From Vibrio sp. PID17_43 (lineage in GTDB: Bacteria > Pseudomonadota > Gammaproteobacteria > Enterobacterales > Vibrionaceae): a DNA stretch of 64,000 bases. Below are positions 41,024 through 50,868 of the stretch, piece by piece; position 1 is the first letter of the stretch, and every line of letters begins with the position of its first letter. The DNA is taken from positions 44,189 to 108,188 of the forward strand of contig NZ_LIXM01000017.1 of NCBI RefSeq assembly GCF_002608565.1, written 5' to 3'. The notes beneath the pieces were generated by a model. It made no database searches and was not told the DNA's origin. It worked only from the letters and a program-made list of their open reading frames with translations. A program made the translations under genes and the position numbers.

Positions 41024-42856
41024 ATGCGCGTATTACTTTCCGTTTTACTCATAGGGCTTATTACTTTTTCCACACCATCACTGGCCTTATTTGGTAACGA
41101 TCAGTTTGGGAGTAGCCAAAACAGCACCTTTGGCAACAGCAACGACAGCTTTGTCTCCGTTGATCAGGCTTTTCCTTTTAACTTCTATCAGCAAAACGAC
41201 AAACTATTGTTAGATTGGCAAGTTCGCGAGGGTTATTACCTGTATCAAGAGCGTTTGTCCATTGCGGGCGAGAACGTTTCTCTTGGTAAACTAAAAATAG
41301 AAAACGGCACACCACATAAAGATGAGTTCTTCGGTGATGTTCACATTTATACTGACCCACTGTTTGTCAATGTGCCCCTACAAAACTGGCAAGAAGGTGC
41401 ACGTGTGGTGGTTCAATACCAAGGTTGTGCGAAAGCTGGCTTTTGTTACCCACCAGAAACGCGCGTGATTCCTATCAGTGCGTTTACTTCAACGGGATCA
41501 GGCTCGGATCCAAATGCATCGACGACTGAACAAGCACCTACAGCAACACCACCAGCAATTGAGCAGCCAACTTCTGTCACAATATCAACGACACCAGTAA
41601 CCGAACAAGATAACCTAGCCGCACATCTCGCGGACAACTGGTGGACACCGATGCTGTTTTTAGCGTTAGGGGTAGGTTTGGCATTCACACCTTGCGTACT
41701 GCCTATGTACCCGATCCTCACCAGTATCGTGTTAGGTAGCGGCAAGCTAAGCCAACGTCGCGCGCTTGGTCTATCGTTTGTTTACGTGCAAGGCATGGCG
41801 CTGACTTACACCCTACTTGGCCTTGTGGTAGCATCTGCGGGCATGCAGTTCCAAGCGGCGATGCAGCACCCTTATGTGTTGATTGGTTTGAGTGTGTTAT
41901 TCGTGGTGCTCGCTCTGTCCATGTTTGGGGTATATAACCTGCAACTACCAAGCGGCGTGCAGACTTGGTTAAACAACCTAAGCAACAAGCAACAAGGTGG
42001 TAGCAGCGCAGGCGTGTTCGCGATGGGTGCGATTTCAGGCCTGGTATGTTCACCTTGTACCACGGCGCCACTGTCTGGCGCGCTCCTTTACGTGGCACAA
42101 AGCAGCGACTTACTCACCGGTGGTATTGCACTTTACGCACTGGCGATGGGGATGGGCATTCCACTGATTTTAGTGGCCGTATTCGGCAACAAGCTGCTCC
42201 CCAAAACAGGCGGTTGGATGAATCGCGTTAAGACACTATTTGGATTCATTCTACTAGCGGCGCCTATCTTCTTGCTTGAACGTATCTTGCCAGAGATATG
42301 GGCAACCGCATTATGGTCAGCATTGGGCATTGCGGCTTTTGGCTGGCTTTACCACATCAAGAACAGCTTGGAATTTGGCGGCTGGAAGCAAAGTGCCGTG
42401 GGCATCATCGCCGTACTAGGTTTGTTTGCTTCCGCACAACCCGCATTGAGCTACTGGTTTGGTGGCTCCGCCACACAAACACACCAAGCGACAGTGAGCT
42501 TTACTCGTGTCGCAACCGTAGCAGAATTGGAAGAACAACTTGCTCTGGCGAAACAGGCAGGCAAACCTGTGATGCTCGACTTCTACGCCGACTGGTGTGT
42601 GGCATGCAAGGAATTTGAGAAATACACGTTCCACGACCCAAGTGTCGAACCCAAGTTGAAAAGCTTTGTTCTGTTGCAAGCTGATGTCACCAAAAACCAG
42701 ATTCAGGATATTGAGCTACTTAAACGTATGAATGTGCTTGGTTTGCCGACCATTGAATTCTGGGATGCCAGCGGAAAACACATTTCAAACGCACGCCTGA
42801 CTGGTTTTATGGCTGCACAGCCCTTCTTAGAACACATCAACCAAATCGGTTCGTGA
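41024..42856 (+). CDS. dsbD: thiol:disulfide interchange protein DsbD
   Basis: A 610-residue membrane protein that carries electrons from cytoplasmic thioredoxin to periplasmic DsbC, DsbG and cytochrome c maturation. Signal peptide (first 22 residues), then the periplasmic alpha domain with Cys135 and Cys141 ([11 protein letters not shown]), a membrane beta domain with Cys224 ([10 protein letters not shown]) and Cys345 (CSPCTTAP), and a C-terminal thioredoxin-like gamma domain with Cys525 and Cys528 (WCVACKEFE). All six redox Cys are present. In E. coli cutA lies between dcuA and dsbD; no cutA is here. Confidence 0.95.
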   Translation: MRVLLSVLLIGLITFSTPSLALFGNDQFGSSQNSTFGNSNDSFVSVDQAFPFNFYQQNDKLLLDWQVREGYYLYQERLSIAGENVSLGKLKIENGTPHKDEFFGDVHIYTDPLFVNVPLQNWQEGARVVVQYQGCAKAGFCYPPETRVIPISAFTSTGSGSDPNASTTEQAPTATPPAIEQPTSVTISTTPVTEQDNLAAHLADNWWTPMLFLALGVGLAFTPCVLPMYPILTSIVLGSGKLSQRRALGLSFVYVQGMALTYTLLGLVVASAGMQFQAAMQHPYVLIGLSVLFVVLALSMFGVYNLQLPSGVQTWLNNLSNKQQGGSSAGVFAMGAISGLVCSPCTTAPLSGALLYVAQSSDLLTGGIALYALAMGMGIPLILVAVFGNKLLPKTGGWMNRVKTLFGFILLAAPIFLLERILPEIWATALWSALGIAAFGWLYHIKNSLEFGGWKQSAVGIIAVLGLFASAQPALSYWFGGSATQTHQATVSFTRVATVAELEEQLALAKQAGKPVMLDFYADWCVACKEFEKYTFHDPSVEPKLKSFVLLQADVTKNQIQDIELLKRMNVLGLPTIEFWDASGKHISNARLTGFMAAQPFLEHINQIGS

Positions 42857-42862
42857 CACATC

Positions 42863-42893
42863 AAACGCCAGCCACTTTTTCACTGGCGTTTTT
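42863..42893 (+). terminator. rho-independent terminator of dsbD
   Basis: AAACGCCAG/CTGGCGTTT stem followed by a T run, 7 bases after the stop. Confidence 0.87.
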
Positions 42894-42980
42894 TATTACC
42901 CAAATAAAATTGGGAAACTGGCGTTTATATGCGAATTTTCTAATAAAAGTCGATTTAGTTCAGACTTTTAATGGATAAAT

Positions 42981-43008
42981 ATTGTCCACCCTCTTAAAGG
43001 TGGACAAT
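42981..43008. promoter_or_regulatory. 10-bp perfect inverted repeat before crbR
   Basis: ATTGTCCACC (42981-42990) and GGTGGACAAT (42999-43008) are exact complements with an 8-base loop, 38 bases before the crbR ATG. The following AATTCTTTT is only weakly T-rich, so this may be a leader hairpin, an operator or a weak attenuator. Confidence 0.5.
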
Positions 43009-43045
43009 AATTCTTTTAACTAAACTAGCAAAAGTGTTTAACGTC

Positions 43046-43681
43046 ATGGATTCGACCTACACCATTATCATCGCTGATGATCACCCACTGTTCCGCAATG
43101 CCTTGTTCCAATCCGTGCACATGGCAGTGAGTGGTGCCAATCTTCTCGAGGCAGACTCGTTGAGTGCGTTACTCGCATTGTTGGAAAAAGAAGAAGAACC
43201 TGATTTGGTATTGCTAGATCTAAAGATGCCGGGAGCAAATGGTATGTCTGGCCTGATCCACTTACGTGCAGAATACCCAGATCTTCCTATCGTTGTCGTG
43301 TCTGCCAGCGAAGAACCCGCAATAGTAACCCAAGTGAAAAGCCATGGCGCTTTTGGTTTTATTCCCAAGTCGAGTGACATGCGTGAACTGGTAAGTGCGC
43401 TCAACCAAGTTCTAAATGGCGACCCATTTTTCCCCGAAGGACTCATCACTAACAACGCCGCATGTAATGATTTAGCCGAGAAAATTGCCGCCCTGACACC
43501 TCAACAATACAAGGTGCTTGGCATGCTGTCAGATGGCTTGCTTAACAAGCAAATTGCCTATGAACTCAATGTCTCAGAGGCTACGATCAAAGCACATATG
43601 ACGGCGATTTTCCGCAAACTGGGCGTCAAGAACCGTACTCAAGCGGTCATCCTGCTGCAGCAAATGGAACCTGAGCAGTAA
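43046..43681 (+). CDS. crbR: LuxR-type response regulator, CrbR-like
   Basis: A 211-residue regulator with an N-terminal receiver (acidic ADDHP near the start, phospho-acceptor Asp58 in LVLLDLKMPGANG) and a C-terminal LuxR/FixJ helix-turn-helix (NKQIAYELNVSEATIKAHMT). It is first in a block with an acetate-type symporter, the CrbS-like kinase and acs. In V. cholerae the CrbR-CrbS pair controls acs and acetate uptake; the assignment here rests on family and context. The ATG at 43046 is preferred to an in-frame GTG four codons up; neither has a strong ribosome-binding site. Confidence 0.8.
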   Translation: MDSTYTIIIADDHPLFRNALFQSVHMAVSGANLLEADSLSALLALLEKEEEPDLVLLDLKMPGANGMSGLIHLRAEYPDLPIVVVSASEEPAIVTQVKSHGAFGFIPKSSDMRELVSALNQVLNGDPFFPEGLITNNAACNDLAEKIAALTPQQYKVLGMLSDGLLNKQIAYELNVSEATIKAHMTAIFRKLGVKNRTQAVILLQQMEPEQ

Positions 43682-43807
43682 AAATAGACCCAATTCACAT
43701 GAATATGACGCACAAAGAACAGCAGACCATAAAATGGAAAATATAAAGGCTGCACCAAGCCGTTTTTTCATCCCTCAGTTAATCACCTAACTCTGGGAGG
43801 CCATACT

Positions 43808-44433
43808 TTGCTAAGTATTCTCATTACGCAATTTGTTGTTCTCTGGGCCGTCATCGATCCTATTGGCTCTGTGCCTGTCTACCTATCCCAAACTCAGCAT
43901 CTAACGGTGAAGTAGCGCCGATTGGTCGCTCTTAAAGCCATCGCCATTTCAACTGGTGTGTTGCTATTCTTGCTCATTGCTGGTCAGTTATTGCTAGAAG
44001 CCATGCAAATTCCGCTTCCCGCATTCCAAGCGGCGGAGGATTAGTGTTACTCCTGTTTGCTCTCACTATGATTTTTGGTGAGTCTAAGCCGGATCAAGAA
44101 ACCAAACTGTCTCAAGACGTCATTCACTCCGATCTCGCGGATCTTGCGGTTTACCCACTCGCGATCCCATCGATCGCTTCTCCTGGCGCAATGATGGCGA
44201 TCGTCATGCTGACCGACAACAATCGCAACGCTATTATCGATCAAGCCATGACGGCAGGTGTCATGATTGTGGTGGTGCTATTAGTGACTCTGCTTCTGCT
44301 ATTAGGTGCGAATACCATTCAAAAAGTCATTGCCAATGTCGGCGCCGCCATCATCAGCCGTGTTATGGGACTGATCCTCTTAGCGGCTGCGCTAAACAAT
44401 TTATGGCTAGGGGTTAAAGATTTTTATACCTGA
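43808..44433 (+). pseudogene. MarC-family membrane protein gene, broken
   Basis: Together the fragments encode a complete MarC-family protein: LITQFVVLWAVIDPIGSVPV at the start and ISRVMGLILLAAALNNLWLG at the end. Two lesions are visible. Codon 36 is TAG (43913-43915) where a sense codon such as CAG is expected, and one G is missing near 44036 (GCGGCGGAGGATTAG for an expected GCGGCGGGAGGATTAG), which shifts the frame and brings a second stop. The C-terminal part remains open from 44044 to 44433. It is a recent pseudogene, or two sequencing errors. MarC function is unknown. Confidence 0.85.
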
Positions 44434-44505
44434 TGAGCCAAACTCTTAGACCTTTGGCTAATTTAACAGCGCATTAACAGCACACTTTTATCCGCCTATA
44501 CGCTC

Positions 44506-44535
44506 AAACGCCCTAAATATGGGCGTTTTTTCTTT
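44506..44535 (+). terminator. rho-independent terminator after the marC pseudogene
   Basis: AAACGCCC/GGGCGTTT stem with a 7-base loop followed by a long T run. Confidence 0.85.
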
Positions 44536-44637
44536 TTATCGTCGCGACTAAAGTTGAAAAGAGTTCTTGCCAACACCTTGCTAATGTACATGTTGAAACA
44601 TTTTATTAACAACAATACCAATCGTAAGGAGACGGCA

Positions 44638-44904
44638 ATGGCATTTGAAAGCGAAGAACGAGCCAAAGCCTATTGGGACAAGAACGTAAAAATCATGATA
44701 AGCCTAATGGTTATCTGGTTCGTCGTGTCTTTTGGCTGCGGCATTTTATTTGTCGACGTACTTAATCAATTTCAATTAGGTGGATACAAGCTAGGTTTCT
44801 GGTTTGCTCAACAAGGCTCCATCTACACCTTCCTAGGTATTATTTTCTACTACGCGTGGAGAATGCGCCAACTTGACCGTGAATTCGGCGTAGATGATGA
44901 GTAA
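44638..44904 (+). CDS. DUF4212 small subunit of a sodium:solute symporter
   Basis: An 88-residue inner-membrane protein with two hydrophobic helices (about residues 20-42 and 57-78). It belongs to the DUF4212 group that is encoded beside and works with the large VC_2705-type symporter. The start has a strong AAGGAG seven bases upstream; the reading frame is open further left but without homology. It is 12 bases before the symporter gene, clearly one operon. Confidence 0.85.
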   Translation: MAFESEERAKAYWDKNVKIMISLMVIWFVVSFGCGILFVDVLNQFQLGGYKLGFWFAQQGSIYTFLGIIFYYAWRMRQLDREFGVDDE

Positions 44905-44916
44905 GGAGTAACTCAG

Positions 44917-46644
44917 ATGGATTTGAAAACTATTACCTACCTAGTGGTTGGTGCGACCTTCATCCTTTACATCGGGATTGCCATTTGGGCGCGCGCTGGC
45001 TCAACGAAAGAATTCTATGTTGCAGGTGGCGGTGTAAACCCTGTCGCTAACGGCATGGCAACCGCAGCCGACTGGATGTCAGCGGCATCGTTTATCTCTA
45101 TGGCGGGTTTGATAGCCTTTATGGGGTATGGCGGCAGCGTCTTCTTGATGGGCTGGACTGGCGGTTACGTTTTGCTGGCGATGCTACTTGCGCCTTACCT
45201 ACGTAAATTTGGCAAATTTACCGTACCAGAGTTTATCGGTGAGCGCTTTTACTCAAACGCAGCACGTATTGTGGCAGTAATATGTCTGATCATCGCATCA
45301 GTGACTTACGTTATCGGTCAGATGAAAGGCGTTGGTGTCGCATTCGGTCGTTTCCTCGAAGTCGACTACGCGACAGGCCTTGGTATCGGTATGTGTATCG
45401 TATTCATCTACGCGGTAATGGGCGGGATGAAAGGCATCACCTACACGCAGATTGCTCAGTATTGCGTACTCATTTTAGCTTACACTATCCCTGCAATCTT
45501 TATCTCTCTGCAGTTAACTGGCCACCCTCTACCACAAATCGGTTTAGGTAGTACCATCTCCGGCACCGATGTCTATCTACTCGATAGGCTTGACCAAGTG
45601 GTGACCGAACTCGGCTTTAGTGAATACACCACATCCGTTCGCGGTGACACGCTAAACATGTTTGTGTACACCATGTCTCTAATGATTGGTACTGCAGGTC
45701 TACCACACGTAATTATCCGCTTCTTTACGGTACCTAAGGTTCGAGATGCGCGTACGTCAGCAGGTTGGGCACTCTTTTTCATCGCAATTCTGTACACTAC
45801 AGCACCAGCTGTTTCAGCGATGGCACGCCTAAACCTAATGGACACGGTTAACCCTGCACCAGGTCAGCACCTTGCTTATGACGAGCGTCCAGACTGGTTC
45901 AAGAACTGGGAAAAAACTGGTCTGCTAGGCTTTGATGATAAGAATGGTGACGGTCTGATTGAGTACACCTCGAACCCGGCTACCAACGAGCTGAAAGTTG
46001 ACCGTGACATCATGGTATTGGCGAACCCTGAGATTGCGAAGTTACCTAACTGGGTTATCGCACTGGTTGCCGCGGGCGGTCTGGCAGCAGCACTGTCTAC
46101 TGCAGCGGGTCTATTGTTGGCTATCTCGTCCGCCATCTCTCATGACTTAATCAAAGGCGTGATTAACCCAAGAATTTCCGAGAAGAAAGAACTGCTTGCA
46201 AGTCGAATCTCTATGGCCGTGGCCATTGCGTTCGCAGGCTATCTCGGCCTCAATCCACCGGGCTTTGCTGCGGGTACTGTTGCGCTAGCATTTGGTCTGG
46301 CTGGTTCCTCTATCTTCCCAGCATTGATGATGGGTATCTTTAGCAAAGGCATCAACAAAGAAGGCGCGATCGCAGGTATGGTTGCGGGTATCAGTATCAC
46401 GCTATTCTACGTATTCCAGCACAAAGGTATTCTGTTTATCCCTGAGTGGAAATACCTACAAAGCTGGGGCAGCAACTGGTTCTTCGGTATTGAGCCTAAT
46501 GCATTTGGCGCCATCGGGGCTATGTTTAACTTCATCGTGGCATTCGCTGTGTCGAGAGTGACGGCAGAAACACCGCAAGAAGTGAAAGACCTGGTCGAGC
46601 ACGTACGTGTACCAGTCGGTGCTGGTAGTGCGGTTGATCACTAA
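44917..46644 (+). CDS. sodium:solute symporter large subunit (VC_2705 type, ActP-like)
   Basis: A 575-residue inner-membrane protein of the SSS (SLC5) family with about thirteen helices. The family segments EFYVAGGGVNPVANGMATAA near residue 30 and GGLAAALSTAAGLLLAISSA near residue 390 are present. A soluble loop of about 80 residues (DDKNGDGLIEYTSN region) lies between two helices. Substrate is probably acetate or another short monocarboxylate, inferred from the CrbR/CrbS/acs context and ActP-like sequence. It is preceded by its DUF4212 partner and ends at a good terminator. Confidence 0.88.
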   Translation: MDLKTITYLVVGATFILYIGIAIWARAGSTKEFYVAGGGVNPVANGMATAADWMSAASFISMAGLIAFMGYGGSVFLMGWTGGYVLLAMLLAPYLRKFGKFTVPEFIGERFYSNAARIVAVICLIIASVTYVIGQMKGVGVAFGRFLEVDYATGLGIGMCIVFIYAVMGGMKGITYTQIAQYCVLILAYTIPAIFISLQLTGHPLPQIGLGSTISGTDVYLLDRLDQVVTELGFSEYTTSVRGDTLNMFVYTMSLMIGTAGLPHVIIRFFTVPKVRDARTSAGWALFFIAILYTTAPAVSAMARLNLMDTVNPAPGQHLAYDERPDWFKNWEKTGLLGFDDKNGDGLIEYTSNPATNELKVDRDIMVLANPEIAKLPNWVIALVAAGGLAAALSTAAGLLLAISSAISHDLIKGVINPRISEKKELLASRISMAVAIAFAGYLGLNPPGFAAGTVALAFGLAGSSIFPALMMGIFSKGINKEGAIAGMVAGISITLFYVFQHKGILFIPEWKYLQSWGSNWFFGIEPNAFGAIGAMFNFIVAFAVSRVTAETPQEVKDLVEHVRVPVGAGSAVDH

Positions 46645-46661
46645 AGCTTAACTCAAATCCC

Positions 46662-46687
46662 AAAAGCCCCTTTTGGGGCTTTTTTAT
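46662..46687 (+). terminator. rho-independent terminator of the symporter operon
   Basis: AAAAGCCCC-TTTT-GGGGCTTTT stem and T run, 17 bases after the stop. Confidence 0.9.
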
Positions 46688-46792
46688 TCGCAAAATTAGG
46701 TTAACGTAACCAAGTATACCCAAGCAACTTTAGAACATTTTATTCAGCTCCTAGAGGTTGCTTAGGTATAACGTTGTAGCAAGGAAGCCAAA

Positions 46793-47275
46793 ATGTTTAA
46801 GAACAAGCACTTTATTCTCGCCCTGTTGATTGCGCCAATTCTTTCCCTGATCGCCTATTTCGGTACTGATATGGCGTTGAGTGAAAAGCCTCATGCCGCT
46901 GAAGAAGGTCAGAGCTACAAGCTGGTGGGTAAATCCAATTGTCGCTATACCAGTGGATTGTGCGAAATGGTGAATGGTGATTTCAAGGTTAAGTTTCGCT
47001 CTGAAAAGTTCACTCAAGACGGCTTAGAACTGTCGCTTAATGCTGCCTACCCGCTTGAAGGGGTAAAAGTTTCTCTGGTCGATAGCCAAGAGCAGAATGC
47101 TCAACCTATTGATATGACACGTGCTGATAATGCAGGCCAGAATTGGTACATCACTTTACCAACACCAGCCTCTGCAGAAAGTTGGCTCAGGGTTGCAATT
47201 CAGGCTAACGGCTCACTCTATTACGGAGAGACTCAGACCGCATTCGTGAAGTACGAAACCCTATTTACGGAATAA
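46793..47275 (+). CDS. membrane-anchored periplasmic protein, unknown function
   Basis: A 160-residue protein I do not recognise by family. A hydrophobic helix at about residues 8-25 (FILALLIAPILSLIAYFG) anchors it; the rest should be periplasmic and mostly beta strand. Two Cys (NCRYTSGLC) near residues 50-57 could form a disulfide. It lies between the symporter and crbS and is transcribed toward crbS; in V. cholerae a similar gene (as I recall, VC2706) also follows the symporter. A role in the acetate system is possible but unproved. Confidence 0.7.
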   Translation: MFKNKHFILALLIAPILSLIAYFGTDMALSEKPHAAEEGQSYKLVGKSNCRYTSGLCEMVNGDFKVKFRSEKFTQDGLELSLNAAYPLEGVKVSLVDSQEQNAQPIDMTRADNAGQNWYITLPTPASAESWLRVAIQANGSLYYGETQTAFVKYETLFTE

Positions 47276-47297
47276 CTCTGACTAACTTCACACCAAT

Positions 47298-47323
47298 AAA
47301 AGACCTCCGAACGGAGGTCTTTT
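47298..47323. terminator. bidirectional terminator
   Basis: AAAAGACCTCC/GGAGGTCTTTT with a 4-base loop, between the hypothetical gene and the convergent crbS. Confidence 0.88.
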
Positions 47324-47324
47324 A

Positions 47325-50300
47325 TTAGGTAATTCTGTTTAAGACTGAGCGCAACTTCAGAGGCTTAACAGGTTTGGCCATAAAGCTAAAACCATTGGCT
47401 TTGATGCCATCAAGCATATCGTCCGTGCAGTCTGCGCTGATGATCACCCCTTCAAAGCCATTACCGAGTCGCAAACGACACTGCTGTAATACTTCCAAGC
47501 CTGTACGTCCATTATCAAGACGGTAATCAGAGAAAATGACATCAGGTACCCAATTATCTTCCAAAGCTTTAAGACTCTCGACGATATCAGTCGCAATACG
47601 AATGTCACAGCCCCAGCGCGAGAGCAAATTTTCCATACCAACCAAGATATCGGGCTCATTGTCGACACACAGAACCCGGATATGGATCAAGTCAGACTGT
47701 GCACTCTTCACCGCTTTAACCGGTTGAATGTGCGCCTTCTCCGCCTTGTCTAAAGTAATGGAGAATACACTGCCTTTTCCAAACCAAGACCGCATTGAGA
47801 TCTCATGTCCAAGCACTTGCGCGATACCTTTTGAGATAGCCAATCCCAACCCTAGACCTTGATCAGAGCGTACCTGAGTGCCTCGGTTGAACTCCTCAAA
47901 AATCTCTTGCTGCTTCTCTTCTTCAATACCCATTCCGTTGTCCCACACCTCAATACGCACTCGCCCTTGGACACGACGTACACCGAGTGCTACTTTGCCA
48001 TTTGGGCTATAACGAAACGCATTGGTGAGAAAATTCTGTACCACCCGACGCAGCAATTTCGGGTCTGATTTCACCATCATGGAAGATGGGATCATGGTGA
48101 ACTCAATGCCTTGCTGTTTAGCAAGGGCACTGAACTCGGCATTTAGGTTTGCTAAGACATCATTGACCGCGAAACCATACACATTCACATCCAATTTGCC
48201 CGATTCTAAGCGCGAAATATCGAGCAAATCACCAATTAAGTCCTCTGCTGCTTCCAACGCACTCTCGATATGAGTAGACAGTTGTTGGGTTTCACTGTCT
48301 TTGGCAACTTCCGACAGTGAAGAAGCAAACAGACGCGCCGCATTCAATGGCTGCATCAAGTCGTGGCTTACCGCGGCTAAAAAGCGCGACTTAGATTGTG
48401 ATTCATGCTCCGAGCGTTGTGTTGCAGCCACCAGTTGTTTGTTCAACTGCTCTAACTCACGGGTACGTACGCGAACGCGTTCTTCAAGGGTTTCATTGGC
48501 GTCTTTGAGTGCCTGCTCAGCATCGCGAAACACGGTGATGTCAGTAAAACTCATCACAAAACCGCCCCCCGGCATCGGGTTACCTTGCACTTCAATGACT
48601 CGACCATCAGGGCGGACACGAGAAGAAGTATGTCGCGTTCCTTGCTCAAGGTGATATACACGCCGCCGAACATGCCCTTCAGGGTCTCCGGGGCCACACA
48701 AACCCTGCTCAGCATTGTGGCGAATCACATCGGCAATAGGACGCCCAACCTGAATCAATCCAGGAGGGAACTCAAACAACTCTAAATAACGTTGATTCCA
48801 CGCCACTAGCCGTAATTGCTTATCAACCACCGCAATGCCCTGGCCAATATGTTCAATCGCACCTTGCAGTAATCCACGACTGAAATCGTACAACTCAGAC
48901 GCTTCATCAACGATAGTCGCCACTTCTTCTAGCTGCATATTCCTGCCTTGTAAGGCGGAAGTAAGTACTAACTTAGCAGAAGAGGCTCCGAACACGCCCG
49001 CAAGCACGCGCTCAGTATGACGAATCAGGGAAGATGGAGCTTGCTGGTTTGGTAGCAATTCTTCTCGCTGCTGATCCCAATAAGCTTTAAACGCTAATTT
49101 CACTCGCTTTCGGCCAACAAAGCGGGAAGCCAGCATCTCCAATTCACTGACCGTCACTCGGCTTTGATATAAACTGATGTTTTCACTTTCCGGCAACGGG
49201 GTACCCACAAACGATGCCGATTGTAAGCGTTCACTTATGCTTGGCCGCGTCGCCAGTGAAACGGCAACAAAACACACCGCATTCGCAACCACGCTAAGAA
49301 TCATGCCCCAGTCCGACACAGCAATATCAAAATCAGCCAACAGCTCTGGCGGTGTGATAAGCCAAATCAACAAATTATTACTGGCGTCCCCAGCCAACAT
49401 GTCGGTTTGGCTCATCAACGTGATCAACCAAATGGTGAAGCCCACTAAAAGTCCGACATAGACGCCTTTTTTGTTTCCCTGACGCCAATACATACCACCA
49501 ATCAGTGACGGAGCAAATTGAGTGATAGCCGCAAAAGAGAGGAAGCCGATTGCGGAAAGTGAGTGGATACTATCTAACGCCTGGTAAAACCCCCATGCAC
49601 CAATCAACAGGAGCAAAATTAGCGCACGACGAATTCGCAATAACAGCTCAGAAAAGTGATGATGGCTGCGCTGCGCTAGCCGCATGCGACGCAAGATCAG
49701 CGGCATCACGAGATCATTCGATACCATGATCGCTAATGCAATAGTCGAGACAATCACCATCCCACTTGCAGCAGAGGTTCCCCCTAAGAAAGCCAGTAAG
49801 GCAATATCGCTTGCCCCTACCGCCATGGGAACACTAATCACATAGGTATCTGCAGGACTGCCGCTTAATAACCCTTGCCCCACCCATGCTATTGGCAGCA
49901 CAAAAGCGCCCATCAAAACGAGATATAAAGGAAACAGCCAACGAGCGACGTGGAGGTCTTGAGCGCGCTCATTTTCCACCACCATGGTATGAAATTGGCG
50001 AGGTAGGCAGACAATAGCCAGCATGGTTAATACGGTATGAATAAGCAGCGTCGGAATATTGGGAGATTGATACGTCTGAGCAGCGATGTCTGTCAGACTC
50101 ACACTCTCCGTGTCCAATGCGAGCCAAACAATAAACACGCCCACCGTAAGAAATGCCACCAGCTTAATTACCGACTCAAACGCAATCGCCATCATCATGC
50201 CGCGATGATGCTCAGTATTATCAATATGGCGAGTACCAAATAACATGGTAAAGATTGCTAATGCCCCAACGACAAACCAAGAGACACTGAAATTCTGATG

Positions 50301-50756
50301 ATCTAAGTTAGCGGCGAAGCCAGGGGCTATGATTTCTAGCCCCATCGTGATGCCACGCAACTGCAAAGCGATATAAGGCAAAATACCCGCCACAGCAATC
50401 AAGGTGACCGCGACAGCTACCCCTTGGGACTTGCCGTAACGAGCCGCGATAAAATCAGCAATAGAAGTAATGTGCTCACGCTTAGCAATCAAGATCAACC
50501 GCGCCAGCACACGCCAACCAATGGTAAAAACCAAAATCGGTGCGATGTAGATCGGTAAAAAAGACCAAGGGTTCGTGCTCGCCTGCCCGACAGTGCCATA
50601 AAAGGTCCATGATGTGCAGTAGACCGCAATCGACAAACTGTAGATCCAAGGTCGCCAACGCGCTAACCACCTCTTCTGTTTGTCACCGTACCAAGCGATT
50701 AAAAATAGGACTCCTAAATACGCCAAAGAAACGGGAATCACTAGCCATCCTTGCAT
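47325..50756 (-). CDS. crbS: hybrid sensor kinase with SLC5 transporter domain, CrbS-like
   Basis: A 1143-residue protein. From the N-terminus: thirteen or so membrane helices of a sodium:solute-symporter domain (about 1-500), a linker, a PAS domain (about 640-740, IGQGIAVVDKQLRLVAWN), a coiled coil, the dimerisation helix with phospho-His798 (AAVSHDLMQPLN), an ATPase domain (GLGLGLAISKGIA), and a C-terminal receiver with Asp1077 (VIFSDYRLDNG). CrbS of V. cholerae has this architecture and signals acetate availability through CrbR to acs. The ATG at 50756 follows AAGGAT. The gene ends two bases from a bidirectional terminator. Confidence 0.88.
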   Translation of the reverse strand: MQGWLVIPVSLAYLGVLFLIAWYGDKQKRWLARWRPWIYSLSIAVYCTSWTFYGTVGQASTNPWSFLPIYIAPILVFTIGWRVLARLILIAKREHITSIADFIAARYGKSQGVAVAVTLIAVAGILPYIALQLRGITMGLEIIAPGFAANLDHQNFSVSWFVVGALAIFTMLFGTRHIDNTEHHRGMMMAIAFESVIKLVAFLTVGVFIVWLALDTESVSLTDIAAQTYQSPNIPTLLIHTVLTMLAIVCLPRQFHTMVVENERAQDLHVARWLFPLYLVLMGAFVLPIAWVGQGLLSGSPADTYVISVPMAVGASDIALLAFLGGTSAASGMVIVSTIALAIMVSNDLVMPLILRRMRLAQRSHHHFSELLLRIRRALILLLLIGAWGFYQALDSIHSLSAIGFLSFAAITQFAPSLIGGMYWRQGNKKGVYVGLLVGFTIWLITLMSQTDMLAGDASNNLLIWLITPPELLADFDIAVSDWGMILSVVANAVCFVAVSLATRPSISERLQSASFVGTPLPESENISLYQSRVTVSELEMLASRFVGRKRVKLAFKAYWDQQREELLPNQQAPSSLIRHTERVLAGVFGASSAKLVLTSALQGRNMQLEEVATIVDEASELYDFSRGLLQGAIEHIGQGIAVVDKQLRLVAWNQRYLELFEFPPGLIQVGRPIADVIRHNAEQGLCGPGDPEGHVRRRVYHLEQGTRHTSSRVRPDGRVIEVQGNPMPGGGFVMSFTDITVFRDAEQALKDANETLEERVRVRTRELEQLNKQLVAATQRSEHESQSKSRFLAAVSHDLMQPLNAARLFASSLSEVAKDSETQQLSTHIESALEAAEDLIGDLLDISRLESGKLDVNVYGFAVNDVLANLNAEFSALAKQQGIEFTMIPSSMMVKSDPKLLRRVVQNFLTNAFRYSPNGKVALGVRRVQGRVRIEVWDNGMGIEEEKQQEIFEEFNRGTQVRSDQGLGLGLAISKGIAQVLGHEISMRSWFGKGSVFSITLDKAEKAHIQPVKAVKSAQSDLIHIRVLCVDNEPDILVGMENLLSRWGCDIRIATDIVESLKALEDNWVPDVIFSDYRLDNGRTGLEVLQQCRLRLGNGFEGVIISADCTDDMLDGIKANGFSFMAKPVKPLKLRSVLNRIT

Positions 50757-50778
50757 CCGATATCCTTTCTTACTGTCA

Positions 50779-50812
50779 TAAAAAAACCTCTCCACTAAAG
50801 AGAGGTTTTATT
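50779..50812 (-). terminator. rho-independent terminator of the HcaT-like gene
   Basis: On the minus strand AAACCTCTC/GAGAGGTTT is followed by a long T run, so the permease transcript ends before crbS starts. Confidence 0.85.
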
Positions 50813-50868
50813 TAACACTGCTTTCTCAACAGAGACAAAGGTTAGTTTTTAATCTCTGTCACAGAAGC

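Noticed and set aside
43913..43915. TAG as a recoded sense codon in marC
   Set aside because: A separate one-base deletion also breaks the frame, and nothing else in the window suggests TAG recoding; a pseudogene is simpler.
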